Shown in pieces: positions 7,794 to 16,290 of a DNA stretch of 64,000 nucleotides (position 1 is its first letter; each line of letters opens with the position of its first letter). The DNA is from Mycobacterium ostraviense. Lineage in GTDB: Bacteria > Actinomycetota > Actinomycetes > Mycobacteriales > Mycobacteriaceae. The stretch lies in contig NZ_NKRE01000001.1 in NCBI RefSeq assembly GCF_002705925.1, positions 4,046,783 to 4,110,782 on the forward strand. Reading direction: 5' to 3'. Position numbers and translations under genes: made by a program. The notes below the pieces were generated by a model. It searched no databases. It was not told where the DNA came from and saw only the letters and a list, made by a program, of their open reading frames with translations.

Positions 7794-9490
7794 TCGTGGT
7801 GAAGGGGGATCGGAGGTGGTACTTCATAAGGGCCAGCACCGCCGGGAAGCCGGTCCACACCGACCGCGCGAGGTGTGATGAGGTCATCGGGGAGTCCGGC
7901 CAGCACAGCTGCCATGTTGTAGCCGCTCATCCGAAGTTCGCCGTTGCTTCCCATGCGGGCATACTCCGAATGGCCGTAGGCCCGCTCATGAAGGTTCCCG
8001 TCCCCATACTCACCCCCTAGGGCCAGTCCAGTACTGGTCGAAAGTTCAGTCATGCCGGGCACATCTTGCGGTGCGGCGCCAAAGGCACCGAATTCGGGGA
8101 TTATCTGGGACACATCATCATTGACGCCAATCATGTAGTAGGCATGCCCTGGCTGCACACCCAATTGTGATGCGCTGGTGAGTTCGGTGCCAGGCGAACC
8201 GTACAGCACGACGTCGCTTACTGGTGACCCCTGCTGCAACGCCAGACTTGTCACCAGGGACCCGTAGGAGTGCCCGAATGCGGTGATGTGTTGATCCGAA
8301 ACATTGCTGCCAGCCGCGATGCCCTTGTAGAAGCGGTTCAATGGCCCTGCGGCATCGCGAGCCGACCAGTCATGCGTCACGTCCTTTAGGCTGTCCGGCG
8401 CGTCGTAACCTAACCAGGCAATGGATGCCACGGCATCAGGGTTTGGGACGTGAGCGCGTCGACGCAAAAGGCTCGCCTCACGTCGCTGAGCCTGGGCTTC
8501 GCCAACCATATCCTTCACGCTGGAGCTGACCCGCGTGTTTAAACCGCCCACGGTCACCCCGACTCGTTCCGCATTGTCAACATCACCAACACCAACCGCC
8601 GCCAATACTTTGCGGGAATTGCTGGTGGTGTCCAGCAGGAGCAGGCTGGCCCCCTCATTTGCTGGGTCAGTAAGCGCGTCGCGCAGCGCCTGCAGATCCG
8701 CCAACTTCTCGGTGTCCGTATGCCACACGCCATTACCATCCAGCCAACCGCGCTGCAGCCGGTCGAGTTCGCGTTGCAGCACCGGCATATTGAGCTCGTA
8801 GCGCACACTGGCCGGGATGCCGTCGAGATTGCGAATGGCGTTGGGGAACCACTGTTTGACCCGATCCTGCTGTCCCGGTGTCAGCGAATGCCACCACTTG
8901 CTCACCTCCTTCGGATCGCTACCCGGTGGCGGCATCTGCGGCATCTTGGGTGGCTCATGGCTGAGTTGGGTGTTGACTTGCTGTGGTGACAAGTCCCCGG
9001 CGGCGCCCCGAATCGCCGCGGCCAGATCCTCATCGGCGGTCTCGGCGTCAGCCAGCAGACGCTTGATGCTTTCGGTCAGCCTGATCGCGGCACTGAGAAT
9101 CGACTGCTGATCAGCAGGGGAGTACGACCACAAGTCAGCGGGCGGCAACGCCGTACCGGTCGCGTCGTCAATCGTCAGGTGGTAATCCCGGGCACTATCG
9201 CGAATAGCCTGCAGCCGCAACTTGATTGCGGCCACCTCGTCGGCCGATTTCTCCGCGGCCCGTGCGGCCGCCTCGCACGCGTCGGCATGGTCGTCGAGAA
9301 GCATTGTCGTGCGGTGCGTTGCCGCCAGCGCCGCATCGGCGGCATCACCACCGAAGTCCAGCAACCGCATGGTGTCAGTGAGCGCCGCCGATGTGGTGCG
9401 GGTGCCGTGTGCGCGGTCAATCGCCGCCTGAAACACCGTCCTGATCGCCCCAGGATCCCAGCGCTCAATATCAGCTAACGTCAACGCCAT
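7790..9490 (-). CDS. Alpha/beta hydrolase of the DUF1023 family with N-terminal helical (WXG/LXG-like) domain
   Basis: 566 residues. The start is placed at MALTLADIERWDPGAIR; the further upstream frame only mirrors the preceding gene, with which it overlaps by about 20 bases. Residues 1-210 are long alpha helices rich in Ala, Asp and Glu, as in substrates of type VII secretion. A Pro-rich linker (PPKMPQMPPPGSDP) and SKWWHSLTPGQQD follow. The C-terminal half is an alpha/beta hydrolase with the nucleophile elbow GHSYGS and the strand VVLYGSPG. The family is known in mycobacteria and Streptomyces; some members are lipases or esterases. No signal peptide is present, consistent with ESX-type export (inference). 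Confidence 0.82.
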   Translation of the reverse strand: MALTLADIERWDPGAIRTVFQAAIDRAHGTRTTSAALTDTMRLLDFGGDAADAALAATHRTTMLLDDHADACEAAARAAEKSADEVAAIKLRLQAIRDSARDYHLTIDDATGTALPPADLWSYSPADQQSILSAAIRLTESIKRLLADAETADEDLAAAIRGAAGDLSPQQVNTQLSHEPPKMPQMPPPGSDPKEVSKWWHSLTPGQQDRVKQWFPNAIRNLDGIPASVRYELNMPVLQRELDRLQRGWLDGNGVWHTDTEKLADLQALRDALTDPANEGASLLLLDTTSNSRKVLAAVGVGDVDNAERVGVTVGGLNTRVSSSVKDMVGEAQAQRREASLLRRRAHVPNPDAVASIAWLGYDAPDSLKDVTHDWSARDAAGPLNRFYKGIAAGSNVSDQHITAFGHSYGSLVTSLALQQGSPVSDVVLYGSPGTELTSASQLGVQPGHAYYMIGVNDDVSQIIPEFGAFGAAPQDVPGMTELSTSTGLALGGEYGDGNLHERAYGHSEYARMGSNGELRMSGYNMAAVLAGLPDDLITPRAVGVDRLPGGAGPYEVPPPIPLHHE

Positions 9491-9812
9491 CGAATCGACC
9501 GTTGCTGCCAGCCTGCGCACGGACTGCGGCGAGCGCCGCGGCGTTGCTCTGGTCCATCTCAGCGAAGCCGACCGCCGCGAGATGCATGCCGCAGGAATGC
9601 TCACCGAATCGGTCGGCGTGGGTGGCGCTGACCGTCTCCCAGCTACCCAGCAACCCCGACAGCGCGCCAGCCGAGGAACCGACCCATCCCGACCGCGCGC
9701 CTTCGGCTGCACCGTGGCACGACTGGTGCAAAACCAGCAGTGACTCAACGTGATTGGCCAACGCATATCCCACCCGAGTCAGGACCTCAGGAACGACACG
9801 CAACGTCTCCAT
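9471..9812 (-). CDS. Small WXG100/EspC-like protein
   Basis: 113 residues from the second of two adjacent ATG codons (METLRVVPEVLTRVGY), which gives the better distance to GGGAGGG. The sequence is helical with Trp residues in GWVGSSAGAL and GSWETVS, a helix-turn-helix arrangement like the WXG100 and EspC-type partners of type VII secretion. It is the first gene of the minus-strand operon and overlaps the hydrolase gene. The role proposed is co-secretion partner or chaperone for the hydrolase. This is inferred from size, fold and position; no YxxxD/E export signal is certain. Confidence 0.7.
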   Translation of the reverse strand: METLRVVPEVLTRVGYALANHVESLLVLHQSCHGAAEGARSGWVGSSAGALSGLLGSWETVSATHADRFGEHSCGMHLAAVGFAEMDQSNAAALAAVRAQAGSNGRFDGVDVS

Positions 9813-9906
9813 CATCGACCCTCCCGATCAGCCAGCAAGCAAACCTTCCGGGGAGTATGGCACACACCCGCCAACCGAGCTATTCACCTTCGGCGGCCGT
9901 ACCGAG

Positions 9907-10509
9907 CTACTTTCGGGGTTTGCGCGCCTTACGCTTGATGCCCACGCCACCCCAGAACGAGAAGCCGCGGATCTTCACCCTGGGTGCACCCCGGCTGCCC
10001 TCGCCCACGACTTCGTGGTCGAAGTTGCCCATCACACCGCGGCCGTGGATTTCGACGTGGACTTCCGGGGGCAGCAGGATGGTCTGCACACCCATGATCG
10101 AGTATGCGCGGATCTCGACCTCGGTTGAGGTGAAGTCGGCGTAGCGCAAATCCAGCACGCCGGTTCCCCAGAGCGTGAAGGTGGTCAGCTTCTTCGGCAC
10201 ATTCCACCGGCCGCGCCGCTCGAACCCGCTCAGCAGGGCGAGCAGCAGGGTCGACGGTGCCGGGTTGCAGTTACCGCCGCGACGGGGGCTTACCGAGGCG
10301 CCGGGCAGGTCGGCCGCCAGCTGGTCCAGCTCTCGATAGGTGGTTGCCGCGTAAGCCCTGGTAAGCCGATCTTCGTACTCGTTGAGCTGCAGGCGACCCT
10401 GTTCCGCCGCGTACGCCAGCAACTGCGCGGTCTGAATGCGATCGGTGTCAGCCGCGAGCGACGAATCGTCACGCGTGTCCTTCGTGTCGCGCTGGGCCGG
10501 GTTGCTCAT
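9907..10509 (-). CDS. DUF1707 / DUF2154 domain protein
   Basis: 200 residues from MSNPAQRDTKDTRDDS. The N-terminal DUF1707 domain (residues ~20-75) carries the hallmark AAEQGRLQLNEYEDRLTRAYAATTYRELDQLAADLP. The second half has a beta-helical DUF2154-like pattern (TLWGTGVLDLRYADF, SIMGVQTILLPP, GRGVMGNFDHE). No membrane segment is obvious. Comparable proteins in actinobacteria are thought to act at the envelope, but none has a firm role. By length and order it is the counterpart of Rv0966c. In M. tuberculosis the csoR-ctpV copper block would come next; here the neighbour is directly echA7. Confidence 0.85.
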   Translation of the reverse strand: MSNPAQRDTKDTRDDSSLAADTDRIQTAQLLAYAAEQGRLQLNEYEDRLTRAYAATTYRELDQLAADLPGASVSPRRGGNCNPAPSTLLLALLSGFERRGRWNVPKKLTTFTLWGTGVLDLRYADFTSTEVEIRAYSIMGVQTILLPPEVHVEIHGRGVMGNFDHEVVGEGSRGAPRVKIRGFSFWGGVGIKRKARKPRK

Positions 10510-10611
10510 CACCCACGAGCGTACGACGTCCAGGATTTGCTGCAAGCTGGTTGGCTAAACTGCAACCTTCCCCCGGGTAAGTCCGACTCGCCTAGCCGGC
10601 AACGGTGCTGC

Positions 10612-11451
10612 TCAGCCACTCGGCGGATCGGATTTGACCCAACTCGGTGGACGTTTCTGCAGGAATGCCAGCATGCCCTCGCGAGCTTCCTCCGAAACGA
10701 ACAGCCGCGCCGATTCCCCGGCGAGCCGTTGGGCGTCGCGGTCGAATCCTTCCAGTACCGCGGCGGTCGTCAGCGCCTTCGATGCCGCCAGGCCCTGCGG
10801 TGACCCGCGGCCCACCTCGGCGACCAACTTGGCCACCGCAGCATCCACGTCGTCGGCTGCCATGGTGACCAAGCCGATCTCGGCGGCTTCGCTGGCGCCG
10901 AACGTCTCGCCGGTCAGGTAGTACCGGGCCGCCGCACGCGGCGATAGCTTGGGCAGCAACGTCAGCGAAATGATCGCCGGGGCCACGCCGATCCGCGCCT
11001 CGGTCAGCGCAAAGGTACTGCGCGGGCCGGCGACCACCATGTCGCACGCCCCGACCAGACCGAACCCGCCGGCTCGGACATGCCCGTTGACCGCGCCGAT
11101 GACCGGCCGTGGGGACTCGACGATGGCGCGCAGCACCGTCGTCATCTCCCGGGCCCGCGCCACCGCCATGTCGTATGCCGATGGTGGCGACCCGCTTGGC
11201 CCGGCTGCGCCGCGCTCGCGATCGCCACGCGGGTCACCACCGCCGGCCTCGCTCAAGTCCGCACCCGCGCAGAAGGTGCCGCCGGTGTGGGTGAGCACCA
11301 CCACCCGTACCGCCGAATCCGCCGCCGCGTCTCGCAGTCCCTGATGCAGCTGGCTGACCAAGACGTTCGACAATGCGTTGCGGTTGTGCGGCGAGTTGAG
11401 CGTGAGCCGGGCAGCCACGCCCTCTCTAGTGTATTCGACGAGCCTGTCCAT
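10612..11451 (-). CDS. echA7: Enoyl-CoA hydratase/isomerase family protein
   Basis: 279 residues. Crotonase fold: the oxyanion-hole segments are GGTFCAGADLSEAGG (residues ~58-72) and AVNGHVRAGGFGLVGACDM, with the catalytic-loop acidic residues following in TEARIGVAPA. It is the last gene of the minus-strand operon, 10 bases after fadE12. It would hydrate the 2,3-double bond of an acyl-CoA. In the Atu pathway for acyclic isoprenoids the equivalent enzyme hydrates the carboxylated (glutaconyl-type) CoA, which fits the accA2/accD2 neighbours. Substrate assignment is inference. Confidence 0.88.
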   Translation of the reverse strand: MDRLVEYTREGVAARLTLNSPHNRNALSNVLVSQLHQGLRDAAADSAVRVVVLTHTGGTFCAGADLSEAGGGDPRGDRERGAAGPSGSPPSAYDMAVARAREMTTVLRAIVESPRPVIGAVNGHVRAGGFGLVGACDMVVAGPRSTFALTEARIGVAPAIISLTLLPKLSPRAAARYYLTGETFGASEAAEIGLVTMAADDVDAAVAKLVAEVGRGSPQGLAASKALTTAAVLEGFDRDAQRLAGESARLFVSEEAREGMLAFLQKRPPSWVKSDPPSG

Positions 11452-11461
11452 CAGTACGGCT

Positions 11462-12628
11462 TCAGTAGGATCTGGGCAGGCCCAGCGATGTCTGCGCGAC
11501 GAAGTTCAGCACCATCTCGCGGCTGATCGGGGCGATCCGGGCCAGCCGGGCTGAGGTCATCATCGCTGCCACGCCGTATTCTTTGGTCAGCCCGTTGCCG
11601 CCCATGGACTGCACGGCCTGGTCGACCGCACGGGTCGAGGCTTCGGCCGCAGCGTATTTGGCCATGTTGGCCGCCTCGGCCGCGCCCACGTCGTCGCCGT
11701 GGTCGTAGAGCGTGGCGGCCTTCTGCATCATCAGCTTGGCCAGTTCAACCTCAATGTGGCACTGCGCCAACGGATGTGCCAACCCCTGATGAGCGCCGAT
11801 CGGGGTGGACCACACCTGGCGGGTCTTGACGTAGTCGACGGCCTTGCCCAGCGCGAACCGGCCCATGCCGACCGCGCTGGCCGCGCCCATGATCCGCTCG
11901 GGGTTCAGGCCGGCGAAAAGCTGTGCGATAGCGGCGTCTTGGGCTCCGACCAATGCATCGGCGGGCAGCCGGACGTCGTCGAGGAACACCTGGAACTGGC
12001 GTTCCGGGCTGATCAGCTCCATCTCGATCGGCGTGTAGGTGAAGCCGGGCGCGTCGGTGGGCACCACGAACAACGCCGGGCGCAGCTTGCCGGTCTTGGC
12101 CTCTTCCGTACGACCCACCATCAGTACCGCCTGCGCCTGGTCGATGCCGGAGATAAAGACCTTCTGGCCCTTGAGAATCCAGTCGCTGCCATCGCGGCGG
12201 GCGGTGGTGGTGATCTTGTGCGAATTGGACCCGGCGTCCGGCTCGGTGATCGCGAACGCCATCGTCAACGACCCATCGGCGATGCCCGGCAGCCAGCGCT
12301 GCTTTTGCTCGTCGGTGCCGAACTTGGCGATGATGGTGCCGTTGATGGCCGGCGACACCACCATCAGCAGCAGTGCCGAGCCCGCTGCCGCCATCTCCTC
12401 CATCACCAGCGACAGCTCGTACATGCCGGCGCCGCCACCGCCGTATTCCTCGGGCAGGTTCACTCCAATGAACCCGAGTTTTCCTGCCTCAGCCCATAAT
12501 TCGGTAGTGTGCTGATGCGCGCGGGCCTTCTTCAGGTAGTACTCGTGGCCGTAGTTGGACACCCATTCAGCCACCGCCTTGCGCAGCGCCTGGCGCTCTT
12601 CACTTTCGATGAAGCTGGTGTCTGTCAT
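11462..12628 (-). CDS. fadE12: Acyl-CoA dehydrogenase
   Basis: 388 residues, full family length. FAD-binding segments are ITEPDAGSNSHKITT and FISGIDQAQ. The C-terminal helical domain contains QSMGGNGLTKEYGVAAMMTSARLARI, where the family's flavin contacts and catalytic carboxylate region lie. Its ATG overlaps the accA2 stop by four bases (ATGA), so it is coupled to the carboxylase. It would introduce a trans-2 double bond into an acyl-CoA with electrons passing to ETF. It is one of two dehydrogenases in this operon. Confidence 0.9.
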   Translation of the reverse strand: MTDTSFIESEERQALRKAVAEWVSNYGHEYYLKKARAHQHTTELWAEAGKLGFIGVNLPEEYGGGGAGMYELSLVMEEMAAAGSALLLMVVSPAINGTIIAKFGTDEQKQRWLPGIADGSLTMAFAITEPDAGSNSHKITTTARRDGSDWILKGQKVFISGIDQAQAVLMVGRTEEAKTGKLRPALFVVPTDAPGFTYTPIEMELISPERQFQVFLDDVRLPADALVGAQDAAIAQLFAGLNPERIMGAASAVGMGRFALGKAVDYVKTRQVWSTPIGAHQGLAHPLAQCHIEVELAKLMMQKAATLYDHGDDVGAAEAANMAKYAAAEASTRAVDQAVQSMGGNGLTKEYGVAAMMTSARLARIAPISREMVLNFVAQTSLGLPRSY

Positions 12629-14616
12629 TGTGAATCTCCTTGTGATTCGGGTCCTTCCACGCGTGCCAGCACGGCACCGACGTCGACCTGCTGGCCGGTG
12701 TGGACGTTGAGCTGGGTGAGTACACCGTCAGTCGGCGCGCTGATGGTGTGTTCCATCTTCATCGCCTCCAGCCAAATCAATGGCTGACCCGCTGTGACGG
12801 TATCGCCGACCTCGGCGCCCAAGCGGATGACGTTGCCGGGCATCGGCGCCACCAACGATCCCTGCTCGACGGCCGAACCCGGCTCGGGAAAGCGGGGTAG
12901 TGCGACCAGATGCACCGGTCCGCTGGCGGAATCGACGTAGACGTCCTGGCCGTAGCGCGCCACTGTGAAGCTGCGGGCCACGCCGTTACCGTCGGCGAGC
13001 ACCACCTGGTCCGGCGCGGCCGATACCAGTTGCACGGATTCGTCGCCGGGAAGCTCCAATCCCGTTCTGGTGAAGCGGTATTCGATGGGGTTGTCCTTGC
13101 CGCCGTCGTCGAGGTACGTCTTGACCTGATAGCCCGATGCCAGGTTGCGCCAGCCACTGGGGATGGAGCCGAACACCGCCGCAATCGCGCGATTGTGCGC
13201 GGCGTCGGAAAGGGCGGCGGCGATCACCGACAACCGGATCGTCGTCGCGTCGGCCAGCGGTGCCGACAGCTCCGCCAAGCCGTGGGTGTCGAAAAATGCG
13301 GTATCCGTGGCGCCGTCGAGAAATGCCGGGTGGCGCAGCACGTTGACCAACAGCTCGCGGTTGGTGCGCAGGCCGTGCAGGCGGGCGCGGGCCAGCGCGT
13401 CGGCGAGCACCAACGCCGACTGCCGGCGCGTCGGAGCGTAGGAGATGACCTTGGCCAGCATCGGGTCGTAGTGGATCGACACCGTGGAGCCGGCAACGAT
13501 CCCCGAGTCCAGCCGGATCCCGACCCGGTTCCCCAGGGTGGCGAACTGCGCGCGGACCGACGGCACGTCGATGCTGTGCACCAGACCCGCCTGCGGCTGC
13601 CAGTCGCGCGCGGGATCCTCTGCGTAAAGGCGAGCTTCGATCGAATACCCTTGGGCCACAGGTGGTTCGGCATCAAGCCGGCCGCCTTCGGCGACCGCGA
13701 GCTGCAATTCGACCAGATCCAGGCCGGTGGTCTCCTCGGTGACCGGGTGCTCGACCTGCAGCCGGGTGTTCATTTCCAGGAAATAGAACTCGCCGTCATC
13801 ATCAGCGAGGAACTCCACCGTCCCCGCACCGGTATAGCCGATGGCGGAGGCGGCCAGGCGGGCGGCGTCGAACAGCTTGGTACGCATGCCGGATATGCGC
13901 TCCACCAACGGCGAGGGCGCTTCTTCGATGATCTTCTGGTGTCGGCGCTGAATGGAGCATTCGCGTTCGCCGACGGCCCAGACGGTGCCGTGCATGTCGG
14001 CCAGGACCTGTACCTCGACGTGGTGTCCGGTGGGCAGATAACGCTCACAGAACACCGTCGGGTCGCCGAAAGCGGATTGCGCTTCGCGCCTGGCGGCCTC
14101 GACTTCGGCTGGCAGGGCGGACAATTCGCGAACGACCCGCATCCCGCGGCCACCACCGCCCGCGGACGCCTTCACCAGCACCGGCAGCTGGGATTGGGTG
14201 ACGGTGTCGGGATCGAGCTCGTCGAGCACCGGCACTCCGGCAGCCGCCATCAGTTTCTTGGACTCGATCTTGGAGCCCATGGCCCGCACCGCGTCCACCG
14301 GTGGGCCGACCCAGGTCAGGCCGGCCTCCTGTACGGCCGCGGCGAAATCGGCGTTCTCCGAGAGGAACCCGTAGCCGGGGTGTACCGCATCGGCGCCCGC
14401 GGCCCGGGCGGCCGCGATGATGGCCTCGGTGTTGAGATAGTCGTTGGTCTTGGATAACCGAACCCGGGCGTCGGCCTCGGCGACATGCGGCGCCGCGGCG
14501 TCCGGCTCGGTGTAGATGGCGACGGTGCCCAAGCCCAGCCGGCGGCAGGTGGCGAACACCCGTCGCGCGATCTCGCCGCGATTGGCAACCAGTACTCGAG
14601 TGATCGGCATTTGCAT
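12625..14616 (-). CDS. accA2: Biotin-dependent acyl-CoA carboxylase alpha subunit (biotin carboxylase + BCCP)
   Basis: 663 residues. The biotin carboxylase domain opens with ITRVLVANRGEIARRVFATC and has the ATP-grasp loop KASAGGGGRGMRVV and the catalytic region EMNTRLQVEHPVTEE. The C-terminal carrier domain has the biotinylated Lys in EAMKMEH near residue 635. Three starts lie close together (GTG 14619, ATG 14616, ATG 14610); all are at the accD2 stop, indicating coupling. It carboxylates biotin with bicarbonate and ATP for transfer by AccD2. Substrates of the A2/D2 complex are not established to my knowledge; a 3-methyl-branched enoyl-CoA would fit the operon. Confidence 0.92.
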   Translation of the reverse strand: MQMPITRVLVANRGEIARRVFATCRRLGLGTVAIYTEPDAAAPHVAEADARVRLSKTNDYLNTEAIIAAARAAGADAVHPGYGFLSENADFAAAVQEAGLTWVGPPVDAVRAMGSKIESKKLMAAAGVPVLDELDPDTVTQSQLPVLVKASAGGGGRGMRVVRELSALPAEVEAARREAQSAFGDPTVFCERYLPTGHHVEVQVLADMHGTVWAVGERECSIQRRHQKIIEEAPSPLVERISGMRTKLFDAARLAASAIGYTGAGTVEFLADDDGEFYFLEMNTRLQVEHPVTEETTGLDLVELQLAVAEGGRLDAEPPVAQGYSIEARLYAEDPARDWQPQAGLVHSIDVPSVRAQFATLGNRVGIRLDSGIVAGSTVSIHYDPMLAKVISYAPTRRQSALVLADALARARLHGLRTNRELLVNVLRHPAFLDGATDTAFFDTHGLAELSAPLADATTIRLSVIAAALSDAAHNRAIAAVFGSIPSGWRNLASGYQVKTYLDDGGKDNPIEYRFTRTGLELPGDESVQLVSAAPDQVVLADGNGVARSFTVARYGQDVYVDSASGPVHLVALPRFPEPGSAVEQGSLVAPMPGNVIRLGAEVGDTVTAGQPLIWLEAMKMEHTISAPTDGVLTQLNVHTGQQVDVGAVLARVEGPESQGDSQ

Positions 14617-16211
14617 CACATCCGGAAGACGCCGAAGTTCGACGTTCCCTTGATCGGACCATTAGCGATGGCGGACAAACACATTCCCAGCACGGTGCGG
14701 GTGTCGCGCGGGTCGATCACCCCGTCGTCGTAGAGCATTCCGGACAACACCAGCGGCAACGACTCGGCTTCGATCTGGCCTTCGACGGCGGCGCGCATCG
14801 CGCTGTCGGCCGCTTCATCGACCTGCTGGCCGCGGGCCTCGGCGGCGGCGCGGGCCACGATGGACAGCACCCCCGCCAGCTGGGCGCCGCCCATCACCGC
14901 GGACTTGGCGCTGGGCCAGGCGAACAGAAACCTCGGGTCGTAGGCGCGTCCGCACATCCCGTAGTGGCCCGCGCCGTACGACGCGCCGATCAACAACGAG
15001 ATGTGCGGAACGGTCGAGTTGGACACGGCATTGATCATCATCGAGCCGTGTTTGATCATGCCGCCCTCTTCGTAGACCTTGCCGACCATGTAGCCGGTGG
15101 TGTTGTGCAAGAACAACAGTGGCGTGTCGTAGCGGTTGGCGAGCTCGATGAACTGGGTGACCTTTTGCGACTCTTCGCTGAAGAGTATGCCGCGCGCGTT
15201 GGCCAGGATGCCTAGCGGGTAGCCATGCAGCCGGGCCCACCCGGTCACCAGCGACGAGCCGTACAGCGGCTTGAACTCGTCGAATTCGGAGCCGTCGACA
15301 ATGCGGGCGATAACCTCCCGCGGGTCGAACGGAATGCGCAGGTCCGCCGGGACGATGCCGATCAGCTCCTCGGCATCGAACAACGGCTCCGTGACCGGCC
15401 CGGGCGCGGGCCCCTGCTTGACCCAGTTCAGCCGGGCCACGATGCGACGTCCGATCCGGATGGCGTCGAGCTCGTCTTGCGCGAAGTAGTCGGCCAAACC
15501 CGAGATGCGGGCATGCATTTCGGCGCCACCCAGCGACTCGTCGTCGGACTCCTCGCCGGTGGCCATCTTCACCAGCGGCGGGCCCGCCAGGAACACCTTG
15601 GAGCGTTCCTTGATCATCACCACGTGATCGCACATGCCGGGAATGTAGGCGCCGCCCGCGGTGGAGTTGCCGAATACCAGTGCGATAGTCGGGATCCCGG
15701 CAGCGGACAGCCGGGTGAGGTCGCGGAACATCGCTCCGCCGGGAATGAAGATCTCCTTCTGCGTCGGCAGGTCCGCCCCGCCGGATTCCACCAAAGAGAT
15801 CACCGGAAGCCGGTTCTGGAACGCGATCTGATTGGCCCGCAGGATTTTTCGCAATGTCCACGGGTTGCTGGTGCCGCCTTTGACCGTCGGGTCGTTGGCG
15901 ACGATCAAGCATTCCACGCCGGACACCGCACCGATGCCGACGACCGTGCTGGCACCGACCGTGAAGGCGCTGCCGTATGCCGCCAGCGGGCTCAGCTCGA
16001 GGAACGGCGAGTCCGGGTCGACGAGCAATTCGATGCGTTCCCGGGCCGTGAGCTTGCCGCGGGCGTGATGACGATCGACGTATTTCGGCCCGCCGCCGGC
16101 CAGCGCCTTCGCCAGTTCGGCGGCGATTTCGTCGAGCTTTGCCGCCGTCGCCGTTGCCGCTTCGGCGTACCCGCCGGCGTGGGCGTCGAGGGTGGACTGC
16201 AAAACGGTCAC
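14616..16211 (-). CDS. accD2: Acyl-CoA carboxylase beta subunit (carboxyltransferase)
   Basis: 531 residues from a GTG (MTVLQSTLDAHAGGYAEA). The frame extends 37 codons further upstream, but that part reads through a hairpin-rich spacer and lacks family similarity. The carboxyltransferase core shows LVESGGADLPTQ, the first oxyanion motif in FGNSTAGGAYIPGMCDH and the second in GASYGAGHYGMCGRAYDPRF. The C-terminus TRTVLGMCLSAI is typical of methylcrotonyl/geranyl-CoA-type carboxyltransferases. It partners with AccA2. An 80-bp spacer with two GC-rich hairpins separates it from fadE13. Confidence 0.92.
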   Translation of the reverse strand: MTVLQSTLDAHAGGYAEAATATAAKLDEIAAELAKALAGGGPKYVDRHHARGKLTARERIELLVDPDSPFLELSPLAAYGSAFTVGASTVVGIGAVSGVECLIVANDPTVKGGTSNPWTLRKILRANQIAFQNRLPVISLVESGGADLPTQKEIFIPGGAMFRDLTRLSAAGIPTIALVFGNSTAGGAYIPGMCDHVVMIKERSKVFLAGPPLVKMATGEESDDESLGGAEMHARISGLADYFAQDELDAIRIGRRIVARLNWVKQGPAPGPVTEPLFDAEELIGIVPADLRIPFDPREVIARIVDGSEFDEFKPLYGSSLVTGWARLHGYPLGILANARGILFSEESQKVTQFIELANRYDTPLLFLHNTTGYMVGKVYEEGGMIKHGSMMINAVSNSTVPHISLLIGASYGAGHYGMCGRAYDPRFLFAWPSAKSAVMGGAQLAGVLSIVARAAAEARGQQVDEAADSAMRAAVEGQIEAESLPLVLSGMLYDDGVIDPRDTRTVLGMCLSAIANGPIKGTSNFGVFRM

Positions 16212-16241
16212 GACCACCGCCGACGATCCAGTGGAGGTACT

Positions 16242-16275
16242 CCCCAGCTTCGCGGGGACCCCACCCGCGTGCGGG
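16242..16275. repeat. Double GC hairpin between fadE13 and accD2
   Basis: Two small inverted repeats lie side by side in the only sizeable gap of this operon. CCCC (16242-16245) pairs with GGGG (16253-16256), and CCCGC (16264-16268) pairs with GCGGG (16271-16275). They might slow transcription, stabilise one half of the message, or be a mobile palindromic repeat. No function is shown by the sequence. Confidence 0.4.
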
Positions 16276-16290
16276 AGAGAGGCGGTGCAA

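Noticed and set aside
12910..14457. Long plus-strand open frame (515 codons) opposite accA2
   Set aside because: Antisense shadow of a clearly conserved biotin carboxylase; composition is His/Gly/Arg-rich with no domain.
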